A stretch of DNA of 64,000 bases from Fusobacterium sp. (GCF_019012925.1 NZ_JAGIRL010000043.1:13794-77793), one strand, 5' to 3'. Counted from the stretch's first letter, positions 37,812-48,434 are shown. The notes: generated by a model not told the origin, from the letters alone. Numbers and translations: made by a program.

Positions 37812-38552
37812 TTATCCACAAGCTACACAACTGATTGAAAAGAAATTAAATAAAGCTATTCCTATTAATGCACCTATAATAGGTCCAACAATTGGTACCC
37901 AAGCATAACCCCAGTTAGAATCTCCTTTTCCTTTTATTGGAAGTATAGCGTGAGCTATTCTTGGTCCAAGGTCTCTTGCAGGGTTAATAGCAAATCCTGT
38001 AGCTCCACCTGTTGCCATACCTATAACACTGATTAACATCCCTACTAAAAATGGCTTTATTCCTGGTTCTACCATATTTTTTCCATATCCTATTGCTAGT
38101 ATTCCAATTACTAATATAGCTGTTCCCACAGCCTCTGTTACCACATTCCAAAATTTATTAGGTATTGCTGGTCCTGTTGAAAAAACCCCTAACTTTGTTG
38201 CTGGATTAGGCTCTTCGTCCATAAGGTTTTTATATGTTAAGTAAGCTAATATAGCTCCTACCATACCACCTAAAATCTGTGCTATTATATAACCTGGTAC
38301 CAATGCCCAATCTAAAGCTCCATCCACTGCTAAAGCTATTGTTAATGCTGGATTTAAGTGAGCTCCACTTACCCAACCTGTTAGGTAGGCTGCCATAGAA
38401 ACTGCTATACCCCAACCAAAGCAGGTTACCATCCAACCTCCACCTTTTCCATAACTTTTATTTAGGCTTAATGTCATATTGATTCCATTCCCTAAAAGTA
38501 AAAGAAATGCTGTTCCTAAAAACTCTGCTAAATACATTGCACTTGCTGTCAT
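37812..38552 (-). CDS. glpF: Glycerol uptake facilitator (aquaglyceroporin)
   Basis: 246 residues with six membrane helices and two half-helices. The paired NPA motifs are HLNPALTIA and FAINPARDLGPR; the Asp after the second NPAR is the mark of glycerol channels rather than water channels. It lets glycerol diffuse into the cell, where GlpK traps it. ATG 38552 has AAAGGGGG upstream. The gene follows a 107-nt leader with a terminator and a competing hairpin. Confidence 0.96.
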   Translation of the reverse strand: MTASAMYLAEFLGTAFLLLLGNGINMTLSLNKSYGKGGGWMVTCFGWGIAVSMAAYLTGWVSGAHLNPALTIALAVDGALDWALVPGYIIAQILGGMVGAILAYLTYKNLMDEEPNPATKLGVFSTGPAIPNKFWNVVTEAVGTAILVIGILAIGYGKNMVEPGIKPFLVGMLISVIGMATGGATGFAINPARDLGPRIAHAILPIKGKGDSNWGYAWVPIVGPIIGALIGIALFNFFSISCVACG

Positions 38553-38583
38553 AAAAATGCCCCCTTTTTAGATTCAAAACTGC

Positions 38584-38630
38584 AAAAAAAGCTCAAAAAA
38601 ATCGCCCCCTATTAGCAACTCTTTTAAGCT
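38584..38630 (-). terminator. Leader terminator of glpF-glpK
   Basis: In the minus-strand transcript, AGCTTAAAA (38622-38630) pairs with TTTTGAGCT (38590-38598) with one G-U pair, enclosing a short inner stem, and is followed by six T. Confidence 0.8.
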
Positions 38631-38649
38631 TCTCCATCTCACACAGCTT
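38626..38649 (-). promoter_or_regulatory. Predicted GlpP antiterminator hairpin, glpF leader
   Basis: In the transcript, AAGCT (38645-38649) pairs with AGCTT (38626-38630) around a 14-nt loop containing GTGAGATGGAGA (box 38631-38642). The 3' arm is the first five bases of the terminator stem. The stem is short and would need protein help, consistent with a GlpP site; the glpP gene is the next gene upstream. Confidence 0.65.
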
Positions 38650-38665
38650 TTATTACGTTAACATA

Positions 38666-38694
38666 ATTCTAACATTTTTTTACAATTATGTCAA
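38666..38694 (-). promoter_or_regulatory. Promoter of glpF-glpK
   Basis: On the minus strand, TTGACA (38689-38694) and TAGAAT (38666-38671) are 17 bases apart; the transcript would start near 38659. Confidence 0.85.
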
Positions 38695-38742
38695 TACAGA
38701 TAAAATTATTTTATTACTATTTGATTTATTTATGTACACTAT

Positions 38743-39306
38743 TTAAATATCCCATATGTGACTATATGTTGTTGATACCCCTACAGCACCTGCTGCTAAC
38801 GCATTTATAACATCCTCTTTCTCATTTACAAGCCCTCCAGTTATCACAGGAATCCTTGTAGAATTATTGATTTTCTTTATTATTTTTGGCATAAGCCCTG
38901 GCAAAATCTCCACTGCACTCGGTTTATTTTCTTTGATATGATTTATTGTATTTTCCAATGAGAAAGAATCCAAGATAAAAAATCTTTGAATAACCTTTAT
39001 CCCTTTTTTATTTGCAAAAGCTACAATATTATGTTTTGTTGTTATAATTCCATCTGGTTTTACCTCTTGCATCAGATACTCCACTCCATTGTTAGAACTA
39101 GATATTCCATCTATCATGTCCATATGTACATAGACTATCTTATTTGCATCTTTTAATTTTGTAACAATACCTTTAATGTTTAAGATATTTGCCATAATTA
39201 CAAAAACTATCTCACTTCCACTTTCTATTGCCTCGTCTAAATAAGCTTCATTCTTTAATGCTGGTATCACTGGATTTCTCTCCAATATCTCCTTTATATT
39301 TGCCAT
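38743..39306 (-). CDS. glpP: GlpP, glycerol-3-phosphate-responsive antiterminator
   Basis: 187 residues from ATG 39306. The upstream in-frame ATG (39312) touches the AAGGAG site, so the second is chosen. It belongs to the GlpP TIM-barrel family: RNPVIPALKNEAYLDEA at the N-terminus, HMDMIDGISS, and PVITGGLVNEKEDVINALAAGAVGVSTT at the C-terminus. In Bacillus, GlpP with glycerol-3-phosphate prevents termination in the leaders of glpFK and glpD. Here it stands directly upstream of glpF, and two matching leaders are found in front of glpF and glpA. Confidence 0.95.
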   Translation of the reverse strand: MANIKEILERNPVIPALKNEAYLDEAIESGSEIVFVIMANILNIKGIVTKLKDANKIVYVHMDMIDGISSSNNGVEYLMQEVKPDGIITTKHNIVAFANKKGIKVIQRFFILDSFSLENTINHIKENKPSAVEILPGLMPKIIKKINNSTRIPVITGGLVNEKEDVINALAAGAVGVSTTYSHIWDI

Positions 39307-39349
39307 ACCCATCTCCTTAAATATTTTTACTATATTATAACATATTTAG

Positions 39350-39376
39350 AAAAAAAGGGAGAAAAAATTCTCCCTT
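39350..39376 (-). terminator. Terminator after groEL
   Basis: AAGGGAGAA (39355-39363) pairs with TTCTCCCTT (39368-39376) around an AAAA loop; on the minus strand a T-run follows. Confidence 0.85.
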
Positions 39377-39380
39377 ACTT

Positions 39381-41015
<1,635 letters not shown>

Positions 41016-41285
41016 TTACTCTACTATTGCTAATACATCTTCTATATTCAATATTAAATATCTATCTTCGCCATCTTTGATCTCAGTTCCTGAGAATTTT
41101 GAATAAACTACTTTATCTCCAACTACTATTTCAGAAACTTTCTCACCTTTTCCTACAGCTATTACTTCACCAATATTTGATTTTTCTTTGTCATCTGATC
41201 CCGGAAGAATAATTCCACTCACTGTTTTTTCCTCTAATTTAACAAGCTTAACCAAAACTCTTTCACCAATAGGTTTTATCTTCAT
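41016..41285 (-). CDS. groES: Co-chaperonin GroES
   Basis: 89 residues from ATG 41285 (MKIKPIGERVLVK). The mobile loop region TVSGIILPGSDDKEK and the VGDKVVYSKFSG segment are diagnostic. The frame extends nine codons upstream, but the CIRCE operator begins 21 nt ahead of the ATG and the ribosome site GGAGGG lies within that extension. First gene of the groES-groEL operon. Confidence 0.97.
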   Translation of the reverse strand: MKIKPIGERVLVKLVKLEEKTVSGIILPGSDDKEKSNIGEVIAVGKGEKVSEIVVGDKVVYSKFSGTEIKDGEDRYLILNIEDVLAIVE

Positions 41286-41305
41286 TGTTCTATCCCTCCA
41301 ACTTA

Positions 41306-41332
41306 TTAGCACTCTTTATCAATGAGTGCTAT
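41306..41332 (-). promoter_or_regulatory. CIRCE operator (HrcA binding site)
   Basis: TTAGCACTC, nine bases, GAGTGCTAT: the CIRCE consensus with one mismatch in the last base. It lies between the groES promoter and start. HrcA is not encoded in this window. Confidence 0.95.
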
Positions 41333-41347
41333 TTTTCTCATAACTTA

Positions 41348-41376
41348 ATAATAAATCATTTACTCGTAACTGTCAA
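41348..41376 (-). promoter_or_regulatory. Promoter of groES-groEL
   Basis: On the minus strand, TTGACA (41371-41376) and TATTAT (41348-41353) are 17 bases apart. The -35 lies inside the last codons of the upstream amidase gene. Confidence 0.85.
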
Positions 41377-42570
41377 TAGTTTTTTTAAGTATTCATATAT
41401 TATTTTACTTCCAAGTATTATATCTTCAACATCAATATCTTCAGCAATATTATGGCTTATTCCCTCTTTACAAGGTATGAATACCATTCCTGTAGGAGCA
41501 ATATCCCAAAACTTCATAGCATCATGTCCTGCTCCACTATTCATTATCATATAATCTATATTTAACTCTCTAGCAGTATTCTCCAAATCCAATAACAACT
41601 CCTTATCCAGTATTACTGGTTTGCCCTTTGAAACTGACTCCAACTTATACTCTAACTCTCTTCTACCACAAATATCCTCTATTATCTTTTCAATAGACCT
41701 ATCAATTCTTTGGATACTCTCCCAATCCACTCCTCTAATATCTATTCCAAGTTTTACTCTTCCAGGCACTACATTAAAAGCATTTGGAGAATTTTGCAAA
41801 AATCCAACTGTTGCTACACTCTTATTCTCTTTTTCCACTAGAGCTAATTTCTCTAGTTCACACACTATCTCTGCTCCTGCACAAAGTGCATCTTTTCTCA
41901 TTCCCATAGGTGCTGCTCCCGAATGATCCTGCCTTCCCTCTATTGTCAACCAATATCTCGTAGCATTAGCTATAGCATCAACTATTCCAATTTTTAAATT
42001 GTTATTCTCTAAAATACGACCTTGCTCTATATGAACCTCAAAATATTTTTTTATTCCTGATATTTTTTCACACTCTGGATTATACCCTCTAAATTTTAAC
42101 ATCTCATATAGAGAGATCCCCTCTACATTTCTTACAGCTTTCAGTTTTTCAACATCTATCTTCTTAGTTACCAAGCCACTTCCTACAGTTGCTATTCCAA
42201 AAGCACTAGATTCCTCGCATCTAAAGGCTGCTACCTTCAATGGAATATTTAAATTATTCTCTTTTATCCATTTTAAAACCAATAATCCAGCTACTACTCC
42301 AACTACACCATCATATCTTCCACCATTTATAACAGAGTCCAAATGAGATCCCATCAAATAATACTCAGACCAATTCTCCTCATAGATATATGTATTTCCT
42401 ACCTCATCACTGGAATATTTCAGTCCCAACTCTCTAGCTATATTTCTAATAGCCCCGTGCATAACATCTTCATTTTTAGTATAACCTAGTCTAGTTACAC
42501 CTCCACTTTCATCTGCACCTATAGAATAAAAAGCTTTAAACCACTTTTCCAAACACTCTAAATTCTCCAT
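41356..42570 (-). CDS. M20-family amidase (hydantoinase/carbamoylase, allantoate amidohydrolase type)
   Basis: 404 residues. Zinc-site motifs are visible: MGSHLDSVINGGRYDGVVG (His and Asp), RCEESSAFG (Glu-Glu), HIEQGRILE, and near the end SGAGHDAMKF with SHNIAEDI. This matches N-carbamoyl-L-amino acid hydrolases and allantoate amidohydrolases, which cannot be told apart by eye. No hydantoinase or allantoinase gene is nearby. It follows a small unknown gene by 14 nt, probably in one transcript. Confidence 0.88.
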   Translation of the reverse strand: MENLECLEKWFKAFYSIGADESGGVTRLGYTKNEDVMHGAIRNIARELGLKYSSDEVGNTYIYEENWSEYYLMGSHLDSVINGGRYDGVVGVVAGLLVLKWIKENNLNIPLKVAAFRCEESSAFGIATVGSGLVTKKIDVEKLKAVRNVEGISLYEMLKFRGYNPECEKISGIKKYFEVHIEQGRILENNNLKIGIVDAIANATRYWLTIEGRQDHSGAAPMGMRKDALCAGAEIVCELEKLALVEKENKSVATVGFLQNSPNAFNVVPGRVKLGIDIRGVDWESIQRIDRSIEKIIEDICGRRELEYKLESVSKGKPVILDKELLLDLENTARELNIDYMIMNSGAGHDAMKFWDIAPTGMVFIPCKEGISHNIAEDIDVEDIILGSKIIYEYLKKLLTVTSK

Positions 42571-42584
42571 TCTTCACCTCACAT

Positions 42585-42824
42585 TTATTCCAAATCCTCT
42601 TCTACAAGTAGATTCATTTCATGCCAATCATAAAACTCTTTCATTTTAAAAGGGATTGTTCCATTTCTATATGCAAGAGCTGCCATCTCATCTGGCTCTA
42701 ATTTGTATACAATTTGATGCTCCTCATAATCATCTAATATCATATCATGAAACTCCCTGTATTTTCCATTCTCTTTCATCTCTAATAATATTTTTTCTAA
42801 CTCTATTTTATTTAATTTTTCCAT
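42585..42824 (-). CDS. Small acidic protein of unknown function
   Basis: 79 residues, about a quarter Glu or Asp, with no signal peptide or membrane segment. It is mostly predicted helix, with a Tyr/His-containing middle (DDYEEHQIVY) and a tail rich in Met, Trp and Glu. It has AGGTG upstream of ATG 42824 and lies 14 nt before the amidase, so it is probably expressed with it. I do not recognise the family. Confidence 0.6.
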   Translation of the reverse strand: MEKLNKIELEKILLEMKENGKYREFHDMILDDYEEHQIVYKLEPDEMAALAYRNGTIPFKMKEFYDWHEMNLLVEEDLE

Positions 42825-42893
42825 TTTTACACCTCTTAATTATATAATATACTCACATTATATAATTCTTTATCAAAATAGTCAACTTTATTA

Positions 42894-42925
42894 AAAAATA
42901 CCCTTTTTAAAAAGGGTATTTTTTT
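42894..42925. terminator. Symmetrical terminator between the alanine symporter and the small acidic gene
   Basis: AAAAAATACCCTTTTT reads back as AAAAAGGGTATTTTTT directly after it, making a long near-perfect hairpin with A and T tails on both strands, right after the symporter stop. Confidence 0.85.
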
Positions 42926-42926
42926 C

Positions 42927-44261
42927 CTATTTTTTCTTTAATTTCAACTCGTATTTCTTTAGTTCTTCAATAGCCTCCTTAGCAATTGGCAATATACATA
43001 TTATATTTATTACGGTCATTATTCCCAATCCAAAATCTGCTAATGACCAAACGAAAAGATTCTGCTCTATTCCTCCAACGTATACCATCAATACCACAAC
43101 TATATGGTATAGATATCTCATCTCTTTAGATTCCATTATGAAATTTATAGCATTCTTACCATAAAATGTTACAGCTAATATTGTACTTAATGAGAAGAAG
43201 AATAATACAACTATTGTGAAAGGAATTCCTATCCATCCTATATGACTCTTTATTGCCTCTTGGAACATCGCCATCTCTCCAATTTTCTTTCCTGCTTCTA
43301 CCACTTCTGGATCTGCAAGTAGTATTATAAACGCAGTTGCACTACAAACTATAAGTGTATCTACAAACACTCCTAGAGCCTGAACCATACCTTGCTTAGC
43401 CGGTTCATCAATATCAACAACAGCTGCTGCATAGTTAGAATCTCCACTTCCTGCTTCATTAGAAAATAGTCCTCTTCTTACTCCCTGCATTATAACTATT
43501 CCTATTCCTCCACCTGCTACCTCTTTTATTCCAAAAGCTTGTTTTACTATAGTCTCCAACATACTTGGAATAGCTGTGAGATTTGTTACCACTACATAAG
43601 CTACTAATACTAAATATAGGATAGCCATCACTGGTACAATCTTATTTAAAGCCACTATAATAGTATCTTTTTTCCCTCTGAAAAATACAATCACTCCAAC
43701 TATTATTGCTAAAACTATTGCAATCTCTTTCACTCCATAACCATAAGCATTATTTATTGATTGTGTCACAGAGTTCGACATAACTTGAATAACTCCCACA
43801 TAGCAAATTAATGATGCAATAGCATATATTATTCCCAACCATCTCTTATTTAAACGCTTCTCTATTATCCAAGGAGTTCCTCCTCTATACTCTTTATTTC
43901 CAACCTTCTCTCTATACATAACTGCTAAAGTTGACTCTATAAAAGATGTTGCTGCTCCTAAAAGAGCCACTACCCACATCCAGAATATAGCTCCTGGTCC
44001 ACCAACAGCTATAGCTGCCACTACACCTGTTATATTTCCAGCTCCAACTCTACAAGCTGTTCCCAAGAAAAACGCTTCTAAAGAGCTTACTCCCTCTCCA
44101 TTTTCCTCTCTCTTTCCTAGTATCTTTACTATATCTCCAAACAATCTAAATTGCATAAAATTTGTTTTTATACTTAAATATATAGCTGCTCCTATCAGCA
44201 TAACAACCAAGATATTCTTTCCCCACAATAGATCATTGACTAAATTAATTATTTCTCTCAT
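42927..44261 (-). CDS. AGCS-family sodium:alanine/glycine symporter
   Basis: 444 residues from ATG 44261 (AAGGAG 8 nt upstream) with about ten membrane helices. Family blocks are seen: FFLGTACRVGAGNITGVVAAIAVGGPGAIFWMW near the N-terminus and QGVRRGLFSNEAGSGDSNYAAA in the middle. It imports alanine or glycine with sodium; substrate preference is not resolvable by eye. The open frame runs to 44378, but those codons overlap the terminator after rfbB, so they are not likely translated. Confidence 0.92.
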   Translation of the reverse strand: MREIINLVNDLLWGKNILVVMLIGAAIYLSIKTNFMQFRLFGDIVKILGKREENGEGVSSLEAFFLGTACRVGAGNITGVVAAIAVGGPGAIFWMWVVALLGAATSFIESTLAVMYREKVGNKEYRGGTPWIIEKRLNKRWLGIIYAIASLICYVGVIQVMSNSVTQSINNAYGYGVKEIAIVLAIIVGVIVFFRGKKDTIIVALNKIVPVMAILYLVLVAYVVVTNLTAIPSMLETIVKQAFGIKEVAGGGIGIVIMQGVRRGLFSNEAGSGDSNYAAAVVDIDEPAKQGMVQALGVFVDTLIVCSATAFIILLADPEVVEAGKKIGEMAMFQEAIKSHIGWIGIPFTIVVLFFFSLSTILAVTFYGKNAINFIMESKEMRYLYHIVVVLMVYVGGIEQNLFVWSLADFGLGIMTVINIICILPIAKEAIEELKKYELKLKKK

Positions 44262-44378
44262 AACCTTTTCTCCTTCGCCCTTTGTTTCTTGTTTTATATA
44301 TTCTATCACTCTCTTCCCTAAAATAATACCTTCAATTTTTTTTATTTTTTGTTCGTTATTTTCTATATATTTAGCCAT

Positions 44379-44411
44379 AAAAAAAGAGAACTACTAAAAA
44401 TAGTCCTCTTT
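44379..44411 (-). terminator. Terminator after rfbB
   Basis: AAAGAGAACTA (44383-44393) pairs with TAGTCCTCTTT (44401-44411) with one G-U pair; on the minus strand a T-run follows. Confidence 0.85.
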
Positions 44412-44423
44412 TTTTGTTCGTAT

Positions 44424-45578
44424 CTATTTCAGGTTCTCAACCCACTCTTGATTCTCTAAATACCATCTTATTGTCAACTCTATTCCTTTGTCAAAAGGAG
44501 TCTCTGGATACCAACCTAGTTCCACAGCTATTTTAGTTGGATCTATTGCATATCTAGCATCATGTCCCAATCTATCTTGAACATAGGTTATCAAATCATA
44601 ATTTATATTCTCAATATCTGTTTTTAATATCTTCCTATACTCAGGCTCCTCTTTCATCAATCTCTTTATGGTATCAATTGTCAATTTTACTATATTTATA
44701 TTTTTTTCCTCATTAAAACCACCAATATTGTATATCTCTCCCAATTTTCCAGCATTTATCACCATATCCACTGCCTTATTGTGATCTCTTACATACAACC
44801 AATCTCTAACATTACTTCCATCTCCATAGACTGGTAATTTCTTTCCTTCTAATATATTTTTTATTATCAAAGGTATTAATTTTTCTGGAAATTGATATGG
44901 ACCATAGTTATTTGAACATCTTGTTATGTTCATTGGTAATTTATATGTTTCTGCATAAGCTTTTACTATCATATCTCCAGATGCCTTTGAAGATGAGTAT
45001 GGAGATCTAGGATCTAACGGTGTCTCCTCTGTAAAAAATCTCTTACCATAAGTTTTTAAATTTTTTCTTCCTTCAACTACACTTTTTACACTCTTTTCTA
45101 AATGTAGTTCTCTTGCATCTGAATAATCCTTCACTAGAGATCCATACACTTCATCTGTAGAGATTTGAATATATTTTTTCCCCTCTTTATAAAAAGGATA
45201 ACCATTTTCATCTTTTCCTATTGTCCAACTATCTTTTGCTACTTCTAAAAGGTTTTGAGTCCCTAATATATTAGTTTCCAAAAACACTCTAGGTCCTAAT
45301 ATACTTCTATCCACATGAGATTCTGCTGCAAAGTTTACAACATAATCTATGTCATATCTTGAAAAAATACTCTCTACTAGCTCTTTATTCCCAATATCTC
45401 CTCTTACAAACTCTATCTTTCCACTCTCTATCTCATCTCTCAAGCTCTCTTTATTTCCAGCATAAGTCAACTTATCTAAAACAATTATCTCAGCTGTATC
45501 TCTATACTTTTCCAGCATATATTTTACAAAATTTACACCTATAAAACCAGCTGCTCCTGTGACTAAATATGTTTTCAT
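44424..45578 (-). CDS. rfbB: dTDP-glucose 4,6-dehydratase-like protein with an internal insertion
   Basis: 384 residues, longer than the common ~340-360. The NAD motif GAAGFIG, NFAAESHVDRS, STDEVYGSL, SPYSSSKASGD (catalytic Tyr-x-x-x-Lys) and RCSNNYGPYQFPEKLIPL are all present, so it should convert dTDP-glucose to the 4-keto-6-deoxy sugar (EC 4.2.1.46). Between STDEVYG and FFTEETPLDP there are about 35 extra, charged residues (~155-190). No rfbA, rfbC or rfbD and no glycosyltransferases are near; it is a single-gene unit with its own terminator. Confidence 0.9.
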   Translation of the reverse strand: MKTYLVTGAAGFIGVNFVKYMLEKYRDTAEIIVLDKLTYAGNKESLRDEIESGKIEFVRGDIGNKELVESIFSRYDIDYVVNFAAESHVDRSILGPRVFLETNILGTQNLLEVAKDSWTIGKDENGYPFYKEGKKYIQISTDEVYGSLVKDYSDARELHLEKSVKSVVEGRKNLKTYGKRFFTEETPLDPRSPYSSSKASGDMIVKAYAETYKLPMNITRCSNNYGPYQFPEKLIPLIIKNILEGKKLPVYGDGSNVRDWLYVRDHNKAVDMVINAGKLGEIYNIGGFNEEKNINIVKLTIDTIKRLMKEEPEYRKILKTDIENINYDLITYVQDRLGHDARYAIDPTKIAVELGWYPETPFDKGIELTIRWYLENQEWVENLK

Positions 45579-45601
45579 ATAACTCTCCTTCTCAATTTTA
45601 T

Positions 45602-45640
45602 AAAAAATTCCCCAATATATAATTAGTTATATACTAGGGA
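45602..45640 (-). terminator. Terminator after rny
   Basis: CCCCAATATAT (45610-45620) pairs with ATATACTAGGG (45629-45639) with wobble pairs; on the minus strand a T-run follows. Confidence 0.75.
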
Positions 45641-45650
45641 ATCCACTCTC

Positions 45651-47216
45651 TTATTTAGCGTAATCTACAGCTCTTGTTTCTCTAACTATAGTTACTTTTA
45701 TTTGTCCAGGATATTGCATTGAATCCTCTATTTTCTTAGCCACATCTCTAGCCATTTTTGTAGCCTCATCATCTGACATAGCTTCAGGATTTACTATTAT
45801 TCTAAGCTCTCTACCTGCTTGAATTGCAAAAGATGACTCCACTCCTGAGAATGAATTTGCAATCTCTTCAAGACTCTCTAATCTCTTCAAGTAAGCTGTC
45901 AATGTCTCTCTTCTAGCCCCTGGTCTTGAAGCTGAAACAGCATCTGCTGCTTGAACAATTATTGCTTCAACAGTTTCAAACTCAACTTCATTATGGTGAG
46001 CCATAACTGCATTTATAACCTCTGGCTTCTCTCCGAATTTCTTTAAGAACTCTCCACCAATAAGTGCATGAGAAGACTCTATATCACTTTCTAATACTTT
46101 TCCTACGTCGTGTAATAATCCAGCTCTTTTTGCTAATTCTGTATCTGCACCTATCTCTGCTGCTAAGTTAGCTGAAAGTTTTGCAACTTCAATTGAGTGA
46201 GTAAGTACATTTTGTCCATAACTTGTTCTGAACTTTAATCTTCCTAAAGTTTTTATAATTTCAGGATGCATTCCAGGAATTCCAAGCTCTATCATAGCTC
46301 CCTCTCCAGCATCTACTATCTCTTTGTCAATCTCTTTTCTTGCTTTATTAACTACCTCTTCAATTTTTCCTGGGTGTATTCTACCATCAGTAATTAATTT
46401 TTCAATAGCAAGTCTAGCTATCTCTCTTTTTACTCCATCAAAACTAGATAATACAACTGCTTCTGGAGTATCATCTATTATTATATCTACACCTGTTAAA
46501 GCCTCAATAGCTCTAATATTTCTTCCTTCTCTACCTATAATTCTTCCTTTCATCTCATCATTAGGTAGGTTTACAACTGACACTGTAGCATCTACTACAT
46601 ACTCAGCAGAAGCTTTACCAATAGCAGTTGATAAAATTCTTCTTGAAATTCTATCCTTTTCATCTTCAAGCTTATTTTCAAACTCTCTAATTGCTACAGC
46701 TGTTTCATGAGTTAAATCATCTCTTAACTTAGAGATTAAAATCTCCTTTGCCTCAACTTTAGATAATCCAGAGATTCTCTCTAATTCATCTTCTTGTTTT
46801 AATTTTATAGCTTCTATCTCATCTTTTTTAGCTTCTAATTCCTCTGTAGTTCTCTCTAACTCTTGGCTTTTTAACTCTAACTTCTCAATCTTATTATCTA
46901 AAGTTTCCTCTTTTTTAGTAAGTCTAGCTTCTTTTTGTAAAAGCTCATTTTTAGCATTTTTTATCTCTTTTTCAGCTTCCTCTTTTATTGAATATGCGTG
47001 TTCTTTTGCCTTTAATTCGATCTCTTTTCCTCTTGCGTGTGCATTTTTCTCTGCATTTTCAACTATTTCTTGGGCCTTTATCTTTGATTTTGCTACTTCA
47101 TCTTCTAAGTCATTTAACTCATTTATCTTTTTATCTATAACAGACTTTTTATAAAGAATAGCAAATACTATTCCTAGTCCGATTATTATCAAACCTATTC
47201 CTAAAACTGTATTCAT
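45651..47216 (-). CDS. rny: Ribonuclease Y
   Basis: 521 residues, the standard size. An N-terminal membrane anchor (~3-25), a long charged coiled coil (~30-200), a KH domain ([21 protein letters not shown], ~225-245), and an HD domain (LLHDVGK and ALIGGEF, ~365-390) are in the expected order. It is the membrane-anchored endonuclease that starts mRNA decay in bacteria lacking RNase E. The STAS gene lies 24 nt upstream on the same strand. Confidence 0.97.
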   Translation of the reverse strand: MNTVLGIGLIIIGLGIVFAILYKKSVIDKKINELNDLEDEVAKSKIKAQEIVENAEKNAHARGKEIELKAKEHAYSIKEEAEKEIKNAKNELLQKEARLTKKEETLDNKIEKLELKSQELERTTEELEAKKDEIEAIKLKQEDELERISGLSKVEAKEILISKLRDDLTHETAVAIREFENKLEDEKDRISRRILSTAIGKASAEYVVDATVSVVNLPNDEMKGRIIGREGRNIRAIEALTGVDIIIDDTPEAVVLSSFDGVKREIARLAIEKLITDGRIHPGKIEEVVNKARKEIDKEIVDAGEGAMIELGIPGMHPEIIKTLGRLKFRTSYGQNVLTHSIEVAKLSANLAAEIGADTELAKRAGLLHDVGKVLESDIESSHALIGGEFLKKFGEKPEVINAVMAHHNEVEFETVEAIIVQAADAVSASRPGARRETLTAYLKRLESLEEIANSFSGVESSFAIQAGRELRIIVNPEAMSDDEATKMARDVAKKIEDSMQYPGQIKVTIVRETRAVDYAK

Positions 47217-47240
47217 AATTATTTCCTTCCTACTTATCTA

Positions 47241-47588
47241 TTATTTAAAACTTGCTATTGCCTCATCTTCTGTTTCATATATTTCAAATATCTCATCTAA
47301 TCCTATCATCTCAAATATTGTTTTTATATGTTCATTTAATTTGATAAGCTTTATATCTCCACCCATCTCTTTAACAACTTTTAACTTTCCTCTTAAAATT
47401 CCCATAGCCAAGCTGTTGATATGAGTAACTTCCTCAAAATCAATTATAAATTTTGTAGAATCAGCTTCTACTAATTTTGTTATTCTCTCTTTTAACTTAG
47501 GTGCTACTAAAGCATCTAACTCTCCTATCACTTTTAACTCTTTAATTTCCCCAACATTTTTTTCAAGTATTTCAAAATTGCTCATCAT
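47241..47588 (-). CDS. STAS-domain anti-sigma factor antagonist-like protein
   Basis: 115 residues. The STAS fold is seen from VIGELDALVAPKLKERI to FIIDFEEVTHINSLAMGILRGKLKVV; the Ser in HINSLAM is at the position phosphorylated in SpoIIAA/RsbV proteins. It lies 1 nt after the anti-sigma kinase-like gene, so the two are co-translated. No sigma-B or sigma-F type gene is in the window, so its partner is unknown. Confidence 0.9.
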   Translation of the reverse strand: MMSNFEILEKNVGEIKELKVIGELDALVAPKLKERITKLVEADSTKFIIDFEEVTHINSLAMGILRGKLKVVKEMGGDIKLIKLNEHIKTIFEMIGLDEIFEIYETEDEAIASFK

Positions 47589-47589
47589 T

Positions 47590-47982
47590 TTATGCCTCCT
47601 TAACTTTTTTTTCTACTCTAAACAATGTTCCATTTAATTTCTTTTCGATTCTAAAGTCATCTGCAATGGCTCTTGCTATAAAAAGACCCATTCCACCCTC
47701 TTCTTTACTCAATTTCTCTTCATCAAACCCCACACCATTATCTTCTACAATTAAACGAATAATATCGTTTGATTTTTGAATTTCTAAAATGATATCTCCA
47801 GGCTTATACTCATACCCGTGTTCAACTACGTTTGTTGAAAGTTCATCTACCACTGATAAAAGTTGAAACACATCTTTTTGGCTCACTTGATGTAGTTCTA
47901 GATATGTTTTTACCATAGCTCTTATTAAAGATAAATTTTCTAAAGAAGAAGGAACTGTGATCTTCACTTCATTTGGTTTCAT
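47590..47982 (-). CDS. RsbW/SpoIIAB-like serine kinase (anti-sigma type)
   Basis: 130 residues, a HATPase_c_2 (GHKL) domain: SVVDELSTNVVEHGY is the N box, VEDNGVGFD the G1 box, and GGMGLFIARAIAD the G2 box. Members phosphorylate a STAS partner and usually hold a sigma factor. It is sandwiched between the STAS gene and a lipoprotein gene, with gaps of 1-2 nt. No sigma gene is adjacent. Confidence 0.9.
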   Translation of the reverse strand: MKPNEVKITVPSSLENLSLIRAMVKTYLELHQVSQKDVFQLLSVVDELSTNVVEHGYEYKPGDIILEIQKSNDIIRLIVEDNGVGFDEEKLSKEEGGMGLFIARAIADDFRIEKKLNGTLFRVEKKVKEA

Positions 47983-47984
47983 TC

Positions 47985-48371
47985 CTATTCCCTTCTTTCT
48001 TTAATTTTACTTATTTTCCACCCATCACTTTTTAAAGAGTAATCCACACTATAGTATAGAGTGTTATTCTGAAAAATAATACCTATTATATTTTGTGCCC
48101 TATCTCCTAAAAAAACAGGCTTTGAACTCAATATATTAATCTTTGAAAAGTCAATACTCTCTATCTCATCTTTTACAAAATTATTTCTAATACTAGGGAC
48201 AAGCGTCTCTTCTAGAAGTTTTGTTTCGCCCATTTTTAGTTCATCTCTTATCTGTTCAACTAAGACTATAAGCTCTCTTTTTTCTTCCATTGTAAATTCT
48301 TTTTTGCTTACTATATTAGAACATCCTGTAAAAAAAACAACAGAAATAATAAAAATAAAAATTCTTCTCAT
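47985..48371 (-). CDS. Predicted lipoprotein of unknown function
   Basis: 128 residues from ATG 48371. MRRIFIFIISVVFFTGCSN is a clear type II signal peptide with the lipobox FTGC, so the mature protein is lipid-anchored at a Cys near position 17. The rest is charged with a C-terminal beta-rich part (DYSLKSDGWKISKI). An upstream in-frame ATG at 48386 or GTG at 48383 is possible because the AAGGA site is nearer to those. It is just upstream of the anti-sigma/STAS pair and could be its membrane-side input; function unknown. Confidence 0.8.
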   Translation of the reverse strand: MRRIFIFIISVVFFTGCSNIVSKKEFTMEEKRELIVLVEQIRDELKMGETKLLEETLVPSIRNNFVKDEIESIDFSKINILSSKPVFLGDRAQNIIGIIFQNNTLYYSVDYSLKSDGWKISKIKERRE

Positions 48372-48434
48372 TATAATATACACCATTCCTTATCACTATA
48401 AATAATACCATATCCATATATTTTTATCAAGAAT

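Noticed and set aside
44262..44378. A 39-residue N-terminal extension of the alanine symporter
   Set aside because: It runs into the terminator after rfbB and is charged and unlike AGCS N-termini; the ATG at 44261 has a good ribosome site.
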